The notes under the pieces: generated by a model | Told to the model about the DNA's origin: nothing | Databases searched by the model: none | Seen by the model: the letters and a program-made list of their open reading frames with translations, nothing else | Part shown: piece by piece, positions 8,194 through 16,485 of the stretch | Position numbering within the stretch: position 1 is the stretch's first letter | How the letters are laid out: every line of letters starts with the position of its first letter | Translations under genes and position numbers: made by a program | Source of the DNA: an uncultured Clostridia bacterium | GTDB taxonomy: Bacteria; Bacillota; Clostridia; TANB77; CAG-508 | Length of the DNA: 23,627 nucleotides | Assembly: GCA_947631385.1 (NCBI GenBank) | Contig: CANRLE010000008.1 | Span: forward strand, 1 to 23,627 | Reading direction: 5' to 3'

Positions 8194-8218
8194 TTCTCTC
8201 CAAATCCTCTCCAAATCG

Positions 8219-10825
8219 TTATTTCATTTTTTCTTTTATTTTCACCAAAGTGTTTAATGCATCAATTGGTGTTAATTCATTCAAATTAATTTTATCTACT
8301 TCATGTGCAATTTCTGCTAATTTATAATTGTATAAATCAAATTGACCTTCTACTTGTTTTTTATCCTGCTTTTTTCCTGTTAAAATATTTTTTCTTTCTA
8401 ATGAACGCAAAATTTCATCTGCTTTTTGTGTTACCGCTTTTGGTACTCCAGCTAAACGTGCAACATGAATACCATAGCTTTCATCTGTTCCACCTCTAAC
8501 TATTTTTCGTAAAAAGATAATGTCTTCTCCTTTTTCTTTTACAGCTATAGAATAATTTTTTATTCCTTCTAGTTTATTTTCCAATTCTGTAAGTTCATGA
8601 TAGTGTGTAGCAAATAACGTCTTTGCACCACATTTTTCTTTATCACTAATAAATTCTGCTACTGCCCATGCAATTGATAAACCATCATATGTTGAAGTTC
8701 CTCTTCCTATTTCATCTAATATGACTAAGCTATTATTAGTTGCCTCTTTTAAAATTGTTGCTACTTCCATCATTTCTACCATAAAAGTACTTTGTCCCAT
8801 GCTTAAATCGTCAGATGCTCCCACTCTTGTGAATATTTTATCTACAACACCGATTTTTGCTGTTTCTGCTGGTACAAAACTTCCTACTTGTGCCATTAAG
8901 GTAATTAAAGCAACTTGCCTCATGTAAGTCGATTTACCTGCCATATTGGGACCTGTTATAATAGATAATCGGTTTTCTTCTTTATCTAAATATGTATCAT
9001 TTTCAACAAAACTTCCTGGTCCTAATATTTTTTCAATTACTGGATGTCTTCCATTTTTTATATCTATTATTCCCAAAGAATTAACTTCTGGCATACAATA
9101 GTTCATGTCTTCTGCTACTTCGGCAAAAGATGTTAATACATCTAGGTTGGAAATTACTTCACTAGTTTTTTGCAATCTTTTTACATTTTTTGCTATGTTA
9201 TCTCTAATGTCAACAAATGCATTATATTCCAAATCAATTACTTTTTCTTCTGCACCTAATATTTGATTTTCTAAATTTTTTAATTCTTCTGTAATGTATC
9301 TTTCAGCATTTGTTAAAGTTTGTTTACGAATAAATCTTTCTGGTACTTGATTTAAATAAGATTTTGTAACCTCAATAAAGTATCCAAATACTTTATTGAA
9401 ACCTATTTTTAAGTTTTTGATGCCAGTTTTTTCTCTTTCTTGCAACTCTAACTGAATTAGCCAATTTTTTCCTTCAGTTTGTGCTGTTTTTAAAGTATCA
9501 ATTTCTTGATTATAACCTAATCGTATTATACCTCCATCTTTAATCGTCATAGGTGGATCTTCAACAATTGCCTCATCAATTAATTGATAAATGTCTTGCA
9601 ATTCATCTAAATTATTGCATAAATCTCTTAATAAATCAGATTTGCAATTTTCTAGATTCTTTTTTATTTCTGGTAATTTTAATAATGAATTCTTTAAAGT
9701 TACCATGTCTCTTGCATTGGCATTTCCATATGACATTTTACCAGCTAATCTTTCAATATCATATACCTTTTTTAGGTTTGTTGTAATATCTCCTCTTAAT
9801 ATAACATCATCTTTTAGCCCTTTTACTGCATCTAATCTTCTATTAATTTCTAATACATCTACTAATGGGTCATTTAGCCATCTTCTTAGACATCTTCCTC
9901 CCATAGAAGTTGATGTTTTATCTAAAACCCATAATAAAGTACCTTTTTTGGATTTGTCTCGCATTTTTTCTGTAATTTCTAGATTTCTTCTTGCATTAAT
10001 ATCTAATGCCATGTACCTTGATAGAGAATAAACTACAATTTTATTTATATGGTCTAGTGTTGTTTTTTGCGTCTGCTCAATATATTCTATAAGAGCATGA
10101 ATAGAACTAATTGCTAAATCTTTTTCTTGGAAATTTTCTATTTTTCTGCCATTACTATCTATAATATTAAAACGTAATTGTAAATTATCTACTTCACTAG
10201 TAAAAAATTTATCATTGAATTTTGTAATGTATATATTTTCAAATCTTTCTTTTATTTTGTTTATTTCTTCTGTGCAATCTGACATCATAGAATTTATAAC
10301 TAATTCTGATGGAGTATATCTTGCTATTTCATCTAATAACATTGGGAAATTGTAATTATCTTTAATTTCTGCTGAATAGAATTCTCCTGTAGATATATCA
10401 CAAATACTAATACCATAATAAATTCCGGTTTTAAATATAGACATGATATAATTGTTTTTTCTTTCTTCTAGCATATTACTTTCTACTACTGTTCCAGGAG
10501 TTACTATACGAATTACTCCTCTTTTTACAATTCCCTTTGCTTCTTTAGGATCCTCTAATTGTTCACAAATAGCTACCTTATATCCTTTATTTACTAATTT
10601 CGCTATGTACATTTCAGCTGCATGGTGTGGAACTCCTGCCATTGGTGCTCTTTCTTCTTGTCCACAATCTTTTCCTGTCAATGTTAATTCTAATTCTCTT
10701 GCTGCTAAAATGGCATCATCAAAAAACATTTCATAAAAGTCACCTAATCTATAAAATAGAATACAATCTTTGTATTCTTCTTTTGTTGCAAGATAATTTT
10801 GCATCATTGGCGAATATTCTGCCAT
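8219..10825 (-). CDS. mutS: DNA mismatch repair ATPase MutS
   Basis: 868 residues, the normal MutS length. The mismatch-recognition motif is F30-Y31-E32 (GDFYEMF), where F30 stacks on the mismatch and E32 contacts it. The connector, lever and clamp domains follow. The ABC-type ATPase near the C-terminus has Walker A GPNMAGKST (about 622-630) and the Walker B/D-loop region DEIGRGTSTYDG (about 703-714). The C-terminus ends with a short helical tail. It recognises mispairs after replication and recruits MutL; mutL is not in this window. ATG start, with AAAGGGG inside the end of the previous gene, only 2 nt after that gene's stop, so it is translationally coupled. Order miaB - HTH protein - mutS. 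Confidence 0.97.
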   Translation of the reverse strand: MAEYSPMMQNYLATKEEYKDCILFYRLGDFYEMFFDDAILAARELELTLTGKDCGQEERAPMAGVPHHAAEMYIAKLVNKGYKVAICEQLEDPKEAKGIVKRGVIRIVTPGTVVESNMLEERKNNYIMSIFKTGIYYGISICDISTGEFYSAEIKDNYNFPMLLDEIARYTPSELVINSMMSDCTEEINKIKERFENIYITKFNDKFFTSEVDNLQLRFNIIDSNGRKIENFQEKDLAISSIHALIEYIEQTQKTTLDHINKIVVYSLSRYMALDINARRNLEITEKMRDKSKKGTLLWVLDKTSTSMGGRCLRRWLNDPLVDVLEINRRLDAVKGLKDDVILRGDITTNLKKVYDIERLAGKMSYGNANARDMVTLKNSLLKLPEIKKNLENCKSDLLRDLCNNLDELQDIYQLIDEAIVEDPPMTIKDGGIIRLGYNQEIDTLKTAQTEGKNWLIQLELQEREKTGIKNLKIGFNKVFGYFIEVTKSYLNQVPERFIRKQTLTNAERYITEELKNLENQILGAEEKVIDLEYNAFVDIRDNIAKNVKRLQKTSEVISNLDVLTSFAEVAEDMNYCMPEVNSLGIIDIKNGRHPVIEKILGPGSFVENDTYLDKEENRLSIITGPNMAGKSTYMRQVALITLMAQVGSFVPAETAKIGVVDKIFTRVGASDDLSMGQSTFMVEMMEVATILKEATNNSLVILDEIGRGTSTYDGLSIAWAVAEFISDKEKCGAKTLFATHYHELTELENKLEGIKNYSIAVKEKGEDIIFLRKIVRGGTDESYGIHVARLAGVPKAVTQKADEILRSLERKNILTGKKQDKKQVEGQFDLYNYKLAEIAHEVDKINLNELTPIDALNTLVKIKEKMK

Positions 10826-10827
10826 TT

Positions 10828-11424
10828 TTAATCTATTCCCCTTTCATTACTTTCTATTTGTTTATCAATACGCATAATTTGTTCTTCATAATGCTTACAT
10901 AATTGTCTCTGTTTGTTTTCCTTTGCATTCCTTATAGATTCTTTAAATTGATTTTTTCTACTTTCTAATTTTTCTTTTTCAGTACTAACTACTTGAGGTA
11001 CATACTCTTCAACTACTTTGTCTATCACACTATGATGTAATGTTTTTCCAGTTTTCAATGCATCTACATACAGTTGATAAATATAATATAAATTATAATT
11101 TTCCGCTTCTATATTTGCAAACTTTCTTTGTATTGTCCTTTTTGAAACTCCATATTTTGCTTCTAATTCTTTTTGAGAAATACCAGTAATAATACTTTCC
11201 CTCATTAATTGTTCAAAATCTATTCCTTGTGTATCTCTTGGTTTGTATGGATGTAAAATAACAAATTGTTGATATAATTGATAGTTCGTTTGTTCCAATC
11301 CAGATACCTTTCTATATAAAGTATTTAAACCTACTCCTCTTTTCTCACATTCTTTTTTTAAATTAACATTATTTCCCTTTTTCACAATTTCCTGTATAAA
11401 ATCTATCCATTCTACATTATCCAA
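10828..11424 (-). CDS. unknown protein with two helix-turn-helix-like segments
   Basis: 198 residues from the chosen TTG. Two similar segments look like helix-turn-helix units: LKKECEKRGVGLNTLYRKV and, about 75 residues later, ELEAKYGVSKRTIQRKF. The C-terminal half is charged and helical (about 130-198), possibly a coiled coil. I do not recognise the family; DNA binding is an inference from the HTH pattern. Start: AAAGGAG followed 9 nt later by TTG at 11424, just past the miaB stop. A GTG at 11451 would add 9 residues and overlap miaB by 25 nt, but has no ribosome site. It sits tightly between miaB and mutS and shares their transcript. Confidence 0.7.
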   Translation of the reverse strand: MDNVEWIDFIQEIVKKGNNVNLKKECEKRGVGLNTLYRKVSGLEQTNYQLYQQFVILHPYKPRDTQGIDFEQLMRESIITGISQKELEAKYGVSKRTIQRKFANIEAENYNLYYIYQLYVDALKTGKTLHHSVIDKVVEEYVPQVVSTEKEKLESRKNQFKESIRNAKENKQRQLCKHYEEQIMRIDKQIESNERGID

Positions 11425-11426
11425 AT

Positions 11427-12764
11427 CTAGATTTCTCCTTTCAAATACCACATATGCTCTGAAACAATTTTTAAATCTATCATTTTCCCAATTAAGTTTT
11501 TATCTCCTTCAAATACAACCACTTTATTACTATCTGTTCTACCAGTTAATAATTCCTTGTTATTTTTGCTTTCTCCCTCTACTAGAACTCTTTGCAATGT
11601 TCCTACATATTTTTGATTATTCTCTTCAATTTGGCTTTCTACTAATGCCTTCAATTTATCAAAGCGTTTATGTTTTTCCTCTTCTGGTATTTGGTTTTCC
11701 ATCTTATCACCCGGAGTTCCAACTCTTCTTGAATAAATAAACATATATACTTGTTCAAATTTAACTCTTTTTACAACATCTAATGTATCTTCAAATTCTT
11801 CATCTGTCTCTCCCGGAAATCCAACAATAATATCTGTTGATAATGTCAAATTTGGAATTTTATTTCGCATTTTTTCCACTAAATCCAAGTATTGTTCCTT
11901 GCTATACTTTCTGTTCATTTCTTTTAAAACTCTTGTATTACCTGCTTGTAAAGGTAAATGAACTAATTTACAAACCTTTTCGCAAGTAGCTATAGCTTCT
12001 ATAACATCATCAATAAAATCTTTTGGATGTGGTGATACAAAACGAATTCTTTGAATTCCATCTATTTTATTAATAGCTTTTAAAAGAGTTGCAAAAGAAT
12101 TTACTCCTTCATATTCTTCAAATTCTATTCCTTTTTCTCGCTCTACTCGTAAATAAGAATTTACATTTTGCCCTAATAATGTAATTTCTTGGTATCCTTG
12201 TTTTGCTAATTCTCTTATCTCTTGAATGATATCTTTTGGCTTTCTGCTTCTCTCTCTTCCTCGCACATAAGGTACAATGCAATAACTACAAAAATTATTG
12301 CATCCATTCATAATTGTAACTGATGCTTTTATTTTGCTATCTCTTTTTATTGGTAATCCTTCATGGATTTCACCATCTATATCAATAATATCTTCGATTT
12401 TTTTCTTTTCTTCTAATGCTTTTTGTAAATCTTCTGGAAATTTGTGCAATGTATGTGTACCAAATAAAATATCTACAAAAGGATAACTTTCTTTTATTTT
12501 ATCAGTAATATGTTTTTCTTGCATCATACATCCACCAATTGCTATAATAATTCCTTTTTCTTCTTTTAGTTTTTTCAATTCTCCTAATTTTCCAAAAAGC
12601 TTGTCCTCTGCATTTTCCCTTACACAACATGTATTAAATACTACAATATCTGCTTCTTTTTGATTTTCTGTTTTTTCGTATCCCATTTTTTCTAACATGC
12701 CACATAATTTTTCTGAATCATTTTCATTTAATTGGCATCCCATTGTTAATATGTTATATTTCAT
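11427..12764 (-). CDS. miaB: MiaB, tRNA-2-methylthio-N6-isopentenyladenosine synthase
   Basis: 445 residues. A radical-SAM methylthiotransferase that converts i6A37 to ms2i6A37 in tRNAs reading UNN codons. The N-terminal UPF0004 domain supplies one 4Fe-4S cluster (C10, C46, C79: MGCQLNENDS, FNTCCVRE, GGCMMQ). The radical-SAM core has C155-x3-C159-x2-C162 (NGCNNFCSYC, then PYVRGRE, typical of MiaB). A C-terminal TRAM domain follows (about 375-445). Start: ATG at 12764, 7 nt after the preceding stop, with a weak ribosome site. Its modification affects reading-frame maintenance in other bacteria (established for ms2i6A37), which is notable given the frame changes in this window. Confidence 0.95.
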   Translation of the reverse strand: MKYNILTMGCQLNENDSEKLCGMLEKMGYEKTENQKEADIVVFNTCCVRENAEDKLFGKLGELKKLKEEKGIIIAIGGCMMQEKHITDKIKESYPFVDILFGTHTLHKFPEDLQKALEEKKKIEDIIDIDGEIHEGLPIKRDSKIKASVTIMNGCNNFCSYCIVPYVRGRERSRKPKDIIQEIRELAKQGYQEITLLGQNVNSYLRVEREKGIEFEEYEGVNSFATLLKAINKIDGIQRIRFVSPHPKDFIDDVIEAIATCEKVCKLVHLPLQAGNTRVLKEMNRKYSKEQYLDLVEKMRNKIPNLTLSTDIIVGFPGETDEEFEDTLDVVKRVKFEQVYMFIYSRRVGTPGDKMENQIPEEEKHKRFDKLKALVESQIEENNQKYVGTLQRVLVEGESKNNKELLTGRTDSNKVVVFEGDKNLIGKMIDLKIVSEHMWYLKGEI

Positions 12765-12771
12765 TTATGTT

Positions 12772-14352
12772 CTATGTCTCCTTTTTATTTTTTTCTTCAT
12801 GATATTCTCTATCTGTATTAACATTCCATATGTTATCTTTTGTTATTTCTCCTGTACGAATATTTTTTGCTGCTTCCATAGCTGTAACCATTGAATGATC
12901 CATATTATTATATCTATGTTGTCCATTTCTTCCAATACAATATAAATTATCTATTTTATTAAGATATTCTATTAATTTATCAATCTCTTTATATGTATCA
13001 AAATATGCAGGATATGCTTTTTTTATCTTTTCTCTATGTGAATCTTCCACTTGTTCTTTTTGAATAATATTCATCGTTACTAATTCATCAATTGCAAAAT
13101 TGATAAATTCCTCATCTGTCATATTCCAATATTTATCTCCTTCTTCACACGTATACTCTAATCCAATCCACACTTTATTTTCTGCATCTTCTACTAGATA
13201 TGGTGACCAGTTATTGAATATTTGAATTCTACACATTTTTACCTCTGGCTCTTGTACATAAATCCAACAGTCTGGTACAATATTTCCTAATGTTTTTATA
13301 TCTGTCTTATTTTCTAAATTTAATTTATCTACTAATAGCCCTACTGTTATAAAGTCTCTAAATGGTAAACCTTTTGCGATTTCTTGTATATGATTTGGTA
13401 CATCTATTCCTCTAAATCCTGCTACTAAATCATTCATTGGCATTGTTGATACAAATATATCTCCATCTATAGTTTCTCTTCCTTCTTTTGTTTCACATTC
13501 TACTGATACTATCTTTCCTTCATTAAAATTAATCTTTTTTACACTATAACCTTTTTTTATTTCACCACCTTTTTCTTCTACTCTTTTTGCTAATGTCTCC
13601 CATAAATGTCCTGGTCCATATTTTGGATACCAAAATTGTTCTATTAATGATGTTTCTGTATTTTCTGCATTTTTATTTCCAAATGCTTTATTAAACATGT
13701 CTTTTATTACTGCTTTTATTGATATTCCTTTTACTCTTTGTGAACCCCAGTCTGCTGATATTTCACTTGGATGTCTCCCCCAGAGTTTTTCTGTATATCT
13801 TTCAAAAAACATACTGTATAATACTTTTCCAAATCTATTTATATAAAAATTTTCTAATGAAGTTTCTTCTTTTTTAGTAAAAACAGATTTTAAATAACTA
13901 AATCCTGCTTTTATTGTACGTAAAAGCCCTATATTTTTAAAAGTTTCTAATTTCATACTAATTGGATAATCAAAAAATTTCTTTAAATAATAAATTCTTG
14001 ATACTCTTTGTCTTATTAGCATTACATCATCTTCTGTTTCTGGGTTTGGTCCTCCTTCAACTAATGGTTTCTCCCTTCCTAATTTTTCATCATCAAAAGA
14101 ATTCTTTCCTTGTATTGGCATTAGCTCTTCCCAAAATTTCATTACTCTTTCATCTTTTGAAAAGAAACGATGTCCTCCTATATCCATTCGATTTCCATTA
14201 TGTTTTACTGTTTTTGAAATTCCTCCAATTTCTTCCGTTTCTTCTAAAATTTTAACCTCATATTCTTCATTTCCATTATTTTTTAGCATTTCATATGCCA
14301 TTGTTAATCCTGCCGGCCCTGCTCCTACAATTATTACTCTTTTTTTCTTCAT
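12772..14352 (-). CDS. FAD/NAD(P)-dependent amine-oxidase-like protein
   Basis: 526 residues. The N-terminal Rossmann dinucleotide-binding motif is VGAGPAGLTMAYEML (about 9-23), then an acidic residue at the end of beta-2 (ILEE) and GG-SKT. It also shows GGHRFFSKD, seen in flavoproteins related to UDP-galactopyranose mutase and protoporphyrinogen oxidase that often accompany sugar-polymer genes. A C-terminal FAD segment near GRNGQHRYNNMDHSM closes the fold. The substrate cannot be read from sequence, and no glycosyltransferase is adjacent here. Start: ATG at 14352 (MKKKRVIIVG) behind AGGAAAG; an ATG at 14385 would add 11 basic residues without a ribosome site. First gene of the miaB-mutS transcript. 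Confidence 0.8.
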   Translation of the reverse strand: MKKKRVIIVGAGPAGLTMAYEMLKNNGNEEYEVKILEETEEIGGISKTVKHNGNRMDIGGHRFFSKDERVMKFWEELMPIQGKNSFDDEKLGREKPLVEGGPNPETEDDVMLIRQRVSRIYYLKKFFDYPISMKLETFKNIGLLRTIKAGFSYLKSVFTKKEETSLENFYINRFGKVLYSMFFERYTEKLWGRHPSEISADWGSQRVKGISIKAVIKDMFNKAFGNKNAENTETSLIEQFWYPKYGPGHLWETLAKRVEEKGGEIKKGYSVKKINFNEGKIVSVECETKEGRETIDGDIFVSTMPMNDLVAGFRGIDVPNHIQEIAKGLPFRDFITVGLLVDKLNLENKTDIKTLGNIVPDCWIYVQEPEVKMCRIQIFNNWSPYLVEDAENKVWIGLEYTCEEGDKYWNMTDEEFINFAIDELVTMNIIQKEQVEDSHREKIKKAYPAYFDTYKEIDKLIEYLNKIDNLYCIGRNGQHRYNNMDHSMVTAMEAAKNIRTGEITKDNIWNVNTDREYHEEKNKKET

Positions 14353-14410
14353 TTTATTTATTCTTTCCTTTTTTTCTCGGTTCATCTATTAAAATGTAAC
14401 AATTTATACT

Positions 14411-14439
14411 ATTATATTACGTTGATACTTATTAGTCAA
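14411..14439 (-). promoter_or_regulatory. sigma-A promoter of the oxidoreductase-miaB-mutS operon
   Basis: Minus strand: TTGACT (14434-14439), 17-nt spacer, perfect TATAAT (14411-14416), about 60 nt before the chosen ATG. Confidence 0.75.
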
Positions 14440-14463
14440 GAGATATTCAATTAACAAAAATTA

Positions 14464-14491
14464 TTGAAATCCTTTTATTTTATGATATAAT
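14464..14491 (+). promoter_or_regulatory. sigma-A promoter of the 14515 gene
   Basis: TTGAAA (14464-14469), 16-nt spacer, TATAAT (14486-14491), then CGGAGG at 14502-14507 and ATG at 14515. It is divergent from the promoter at 14411-14439. Confidence 0.7.
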
Positions 14492-14514
14492 AAAAATAGA
14501 ACGGAGGAAAATAT

Positions 14515-15186
14515 ATGGGAAAATTTGATTCTTTATTAAAAACTAAAAACAGTAAAAGAAAATATCAATATGATTATAAAAAAATATACAAAAAGGGACG
14601 TTTTGCAACTTCTGTAGACTACAGTTACTTTGAAAATCTATATTCATTAGAGCTTTTAGATGTCAGTAAAAAGAAATATAATCAAGACTTAATATCTCTT
14701 TGGGGAAATTTAGATATGAAAAGCTATATTGACTATGATTTAGGAAATACAATTAATATGTATTTTCTTCCTAATACCAAAAAAATCATTCCAATTAATC
14801 AATTAGATGATTATAATTTTATGCCAGAAGACACAAGAAAATTAAATTTACTAGATATTAAATATATAAAACATTTGAAATTAGAAAATGTTATTTTCAA
14901 TAACTTATATTTAGCTACTTATGAAATACTTGATAATAATGGTAATTTTAGACCCTATGTTTTACTTTTAACTAAAAATGAAAATGATGATTTTGTAGAT
15001 ATTGGTTATGGATATGATGCTAATGATAATGATAATGTCGAATTATTTATAAAATCTTTTAATTATCCTGTATTTCTTAATACTAATGGGGTAATCATTT
15101 TACCATTAACCAATAAAAAAGTTAAATTAAATGTTGATGATTATATTACTGATTTAGATATTCAAAAAATGCAAAATAAAAAGTAG
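14515..15186 (+). CDS. unknown cytoplasmic protein, 223 residues
   Basis: I do not recognise the family. The N-terminus is strongly basic (KTKNSKRKYQYDYKK). The rest is rich in Asn, Asp, Tyr, Leu and Ile, with mixed alpha/beta character. There is no signal peptide and no membrane segment. An acidic patch (YDANDNDNVE) lies at about 171-180. It has a clear start (GGAGG 7 nt before ATG) and its own promoter, so it is a real gene. It is a monocistron, convergent with rpmE. No function can be proposed. Confidence 0.75.
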   Translation: MGKFDSLLKTKNSKRKYQYDYKKIYKKGRFATSVDYSYFENLYSLELLDVSKKKYNQDLISLWGNLDMKSYIDYDLGNTINMYFLPNTKKIIPINQLDDYNFMPEDTRKLNLLDIKYIKHLKLENVIFNNLYLATYEILDNNGNFRPYVLLLTKNENDDFVDIGYGYDANDNDNVELFIKSFNYPVFLNTNGVIILPLTNKKVKLNVDDYITDLDIQKMQNKK

Positions 15187-15209
15187 GTTGAAATTTCTTT
15201 CTTCCTACT
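15182..15209. terminator. bidirectional terminator between the 15186 gene end and rpmE
   Basis: Stem AGTAGG/CCTACT with a 16-nt loop. Toward rpmE's end (minus) it is followed by TTTTTATTTT, and on the plus side by ATTTTATTATT. It overlaps the stop codon of the plus-strand gene. Confidence 0.55.
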
Positions 15210-15218
15210 ATTTTATTA

Positions 15219-15419
15219 TTAAGCAAGTCCGTATTTTTTCTTAAATTTATCTGCTCTACCACCAACTGTTTCTTGTCTTAAATTACCTGTCCAATATGGA
15301 TGACATTTTGAGCATACGTCTACTTTTAAATCTTTTTTTGTAGATCCAACTTCTAAAACATTACCACATGCACATGTGATTGTTGTTTGGTTATAATTTG
15401 GATGTATTCCTTCTTTCAC
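15219..15419 (-). CDS. rpmE: 50S ribosomal protein bL31, zinc-binding form
   Basis: 66 residues, standard for bL31. MKEGIHPNY is the family N-terminus. The four zinc ligands C16, C18, C36 and C39 (TCACGN and CSKCHP) identify the C+ zinc form rather than the zinc-free paralogue. The C-terminus is RADKFKKKYGLA. It binds the large subunit at the central protuberance and helps bridge to the small subunit. Start: GTG at 15419 behind AGGTGA at 6-7 nt. It is monocistronic with its own promoter and a hairpin at the end. Confidence 0.97.
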   Translation of the reverse strand: MKEGIHPNYNQTTITCACGNVLEVGSTKKDLKVDVCSKCHPYWTGNLRQETVGGRADKFKKKYGLA

Positions 15420-15464
15420 TTCAGTTCACCTCTTTCTTATGATTAAATAATTTGACTGTTTTTT

Positions 15465-15493
15465 ATCATATCATATTTTTTTTATTTTTTCAA
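15465..15493 (-). promoter_or_regulatory. promoter of rpmE
   Basis: Minus strand: TTGAAA (15488-15493), 17-nt spacer, TATGAT (15465-15470). An overlapping TATGAT at 15470-15475 is too close to the -35. Confidence 0.55.
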
Positions 15494-15496
15494 GTA

Positions 15497-15661
15497 TTAT
15501 TTTTGATTTTCTTCCTTTTCTTGTTCTTTTTGCATATATTCTGCTGAATATAGCATTTCTTTATTTAAGGATAGTTTGTTAATTAATTTTCCCATTATAT
15601 TGAAAACACAAGCTATAATTAAAATTATCATTCCTATTCTTTTCCAATTTTTCTTTAACAT
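15497..15661 (-). CDS. small single-pass membrane protein, 54 residues
   Basis: An open frame from ATG at 15661, preceded by AAGGAG at good spacing, to TAA at 15497. Its sequence is MLKKNWKRIGMIILIIACVF, then a soluble helical tail rich in Lys/Glu/Gln (KEQEKEENQK). Basic residues at the start and one hydrophobic helix (about 9-25) predict a membrane peptide with an outward charged tail. No family is recognised. It is short, but the ribosome site and the helix pattern support it. It lies upstream of rpmE and divergent from the VanW gene. Confidence 0.6.
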   Translation of the reverse strand: MLKKNWKRIGMIILIIACVFNIMGKLINKLSLNKEMLYSAEYMQKEQEKEENQK

Positions 15662-15764
15662 AACTTTTTCTCCTTCTAAAAATACTACATATTAATTATA
15701 CTTTTATTTTTCAAAAATGTCAATAATTTCGTATTTTTTGGTTACACTATCTTTGGTGATTTTA

Positions 15765-16418
15765 ATGAATAAAAAAAGTTTAATTATTTTAGCTATCATA
15801 ATTGTACTACTAATTGGAGCTGGAATTTTTATTTTCTTTAGAAATGCAACTTCTAGTCCAAATCAAAGTAATTATGAAGCAAACAGAACATCTTTTGAAA
15901 ATAAATCAAACAATAAGATAACTCAAGAAATTACTGAAAAAGATAATAATAAACATATTACCGAAGAACAAATTGCTACTTTCAGTACACCTATTTATTC
16001 AAGTGACCCAGCACGTCAAAATAATGTAAATATTTCTTGTAATACCTTGAATGGAACTATTGTCAAAAATGGTGAAACATTTTCTTTTTGTGAAACTGTA
16101 GGACAAGCATCTTCTAGTAAAGGATATCAAGAAGCTGAAATTTTTGATAGATATGGTAATAAGAAAAAGGGCTTAGGTGGTGGAAATTGTCAAATTAGTT
16201 CTACATTATATAATGCTGTATTATCAGTTCCTAGCTTAGTCGTTACCGAAAGACACGCGCATAGTAATTACGTTCCTTACATTGCTAGAGGCAAAGATGC
16301 TGCTGTTGCTTATGGTAGTTATGACTTAAAATTTAGAAATGATTCTGGAAATGATATTAAAATTTTAGCTTCTTCTGATGGTTCAACAGTAACTACCACT
16401 TTAGTATCATTAAAATAA
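15765..16418 (+). CDS. VanW-domain membrane-anchored protein
   Basis: 217 residues. MNKKS then one membrane helix (about 5-25) and a Ser/Asn-rich linker to about 65. The VanW domain follows (about 80-205): N-x-S-C-N-x-LNG, GE-FSFCETVG, GLGGGNCQISSTLYNAVL and RHAHSNYVPY. VanW domains occur in vancomycin-resistance clusters and, more widely, in cell-wall proteins of Gram-positives; the biochemical role is not settled. No vanHAX genes are near, so resistance should not be inferred. Start: ATG at 15765 (weak GGTGA); an ATG at 15717 has no ribosome site and adds a second hydrophobic stretch. It lies 67 nt before the D,D-carboxypeptidase, probably in the same transcript. Confidence 0.85.
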   Translation: MNKKSLIILAIIIVLLIGAGIFIFFRNATSSPNQSNYEANRTSFENKSNNKITQEITEKDNNKHITEEQIATFSTPIYSSDPARQNNVNISCNTLNGTIVKNGETFSFCETVGQASSSKGYQEAEIFDRYGNKKKGLGGGNCQISSTLYNAVLSVPSLVVTERHAHSNYVPYIARGKDAAVAYGSYDLKFRNDSGNDIKILASSDGSTVTTTLVSLK

Positions 16419-16485
16419 AAATTTTAATTTAGCATATGTATCTTTTCAATTGAATAAGTATGTATTAATAATTGGAGGGATATTT

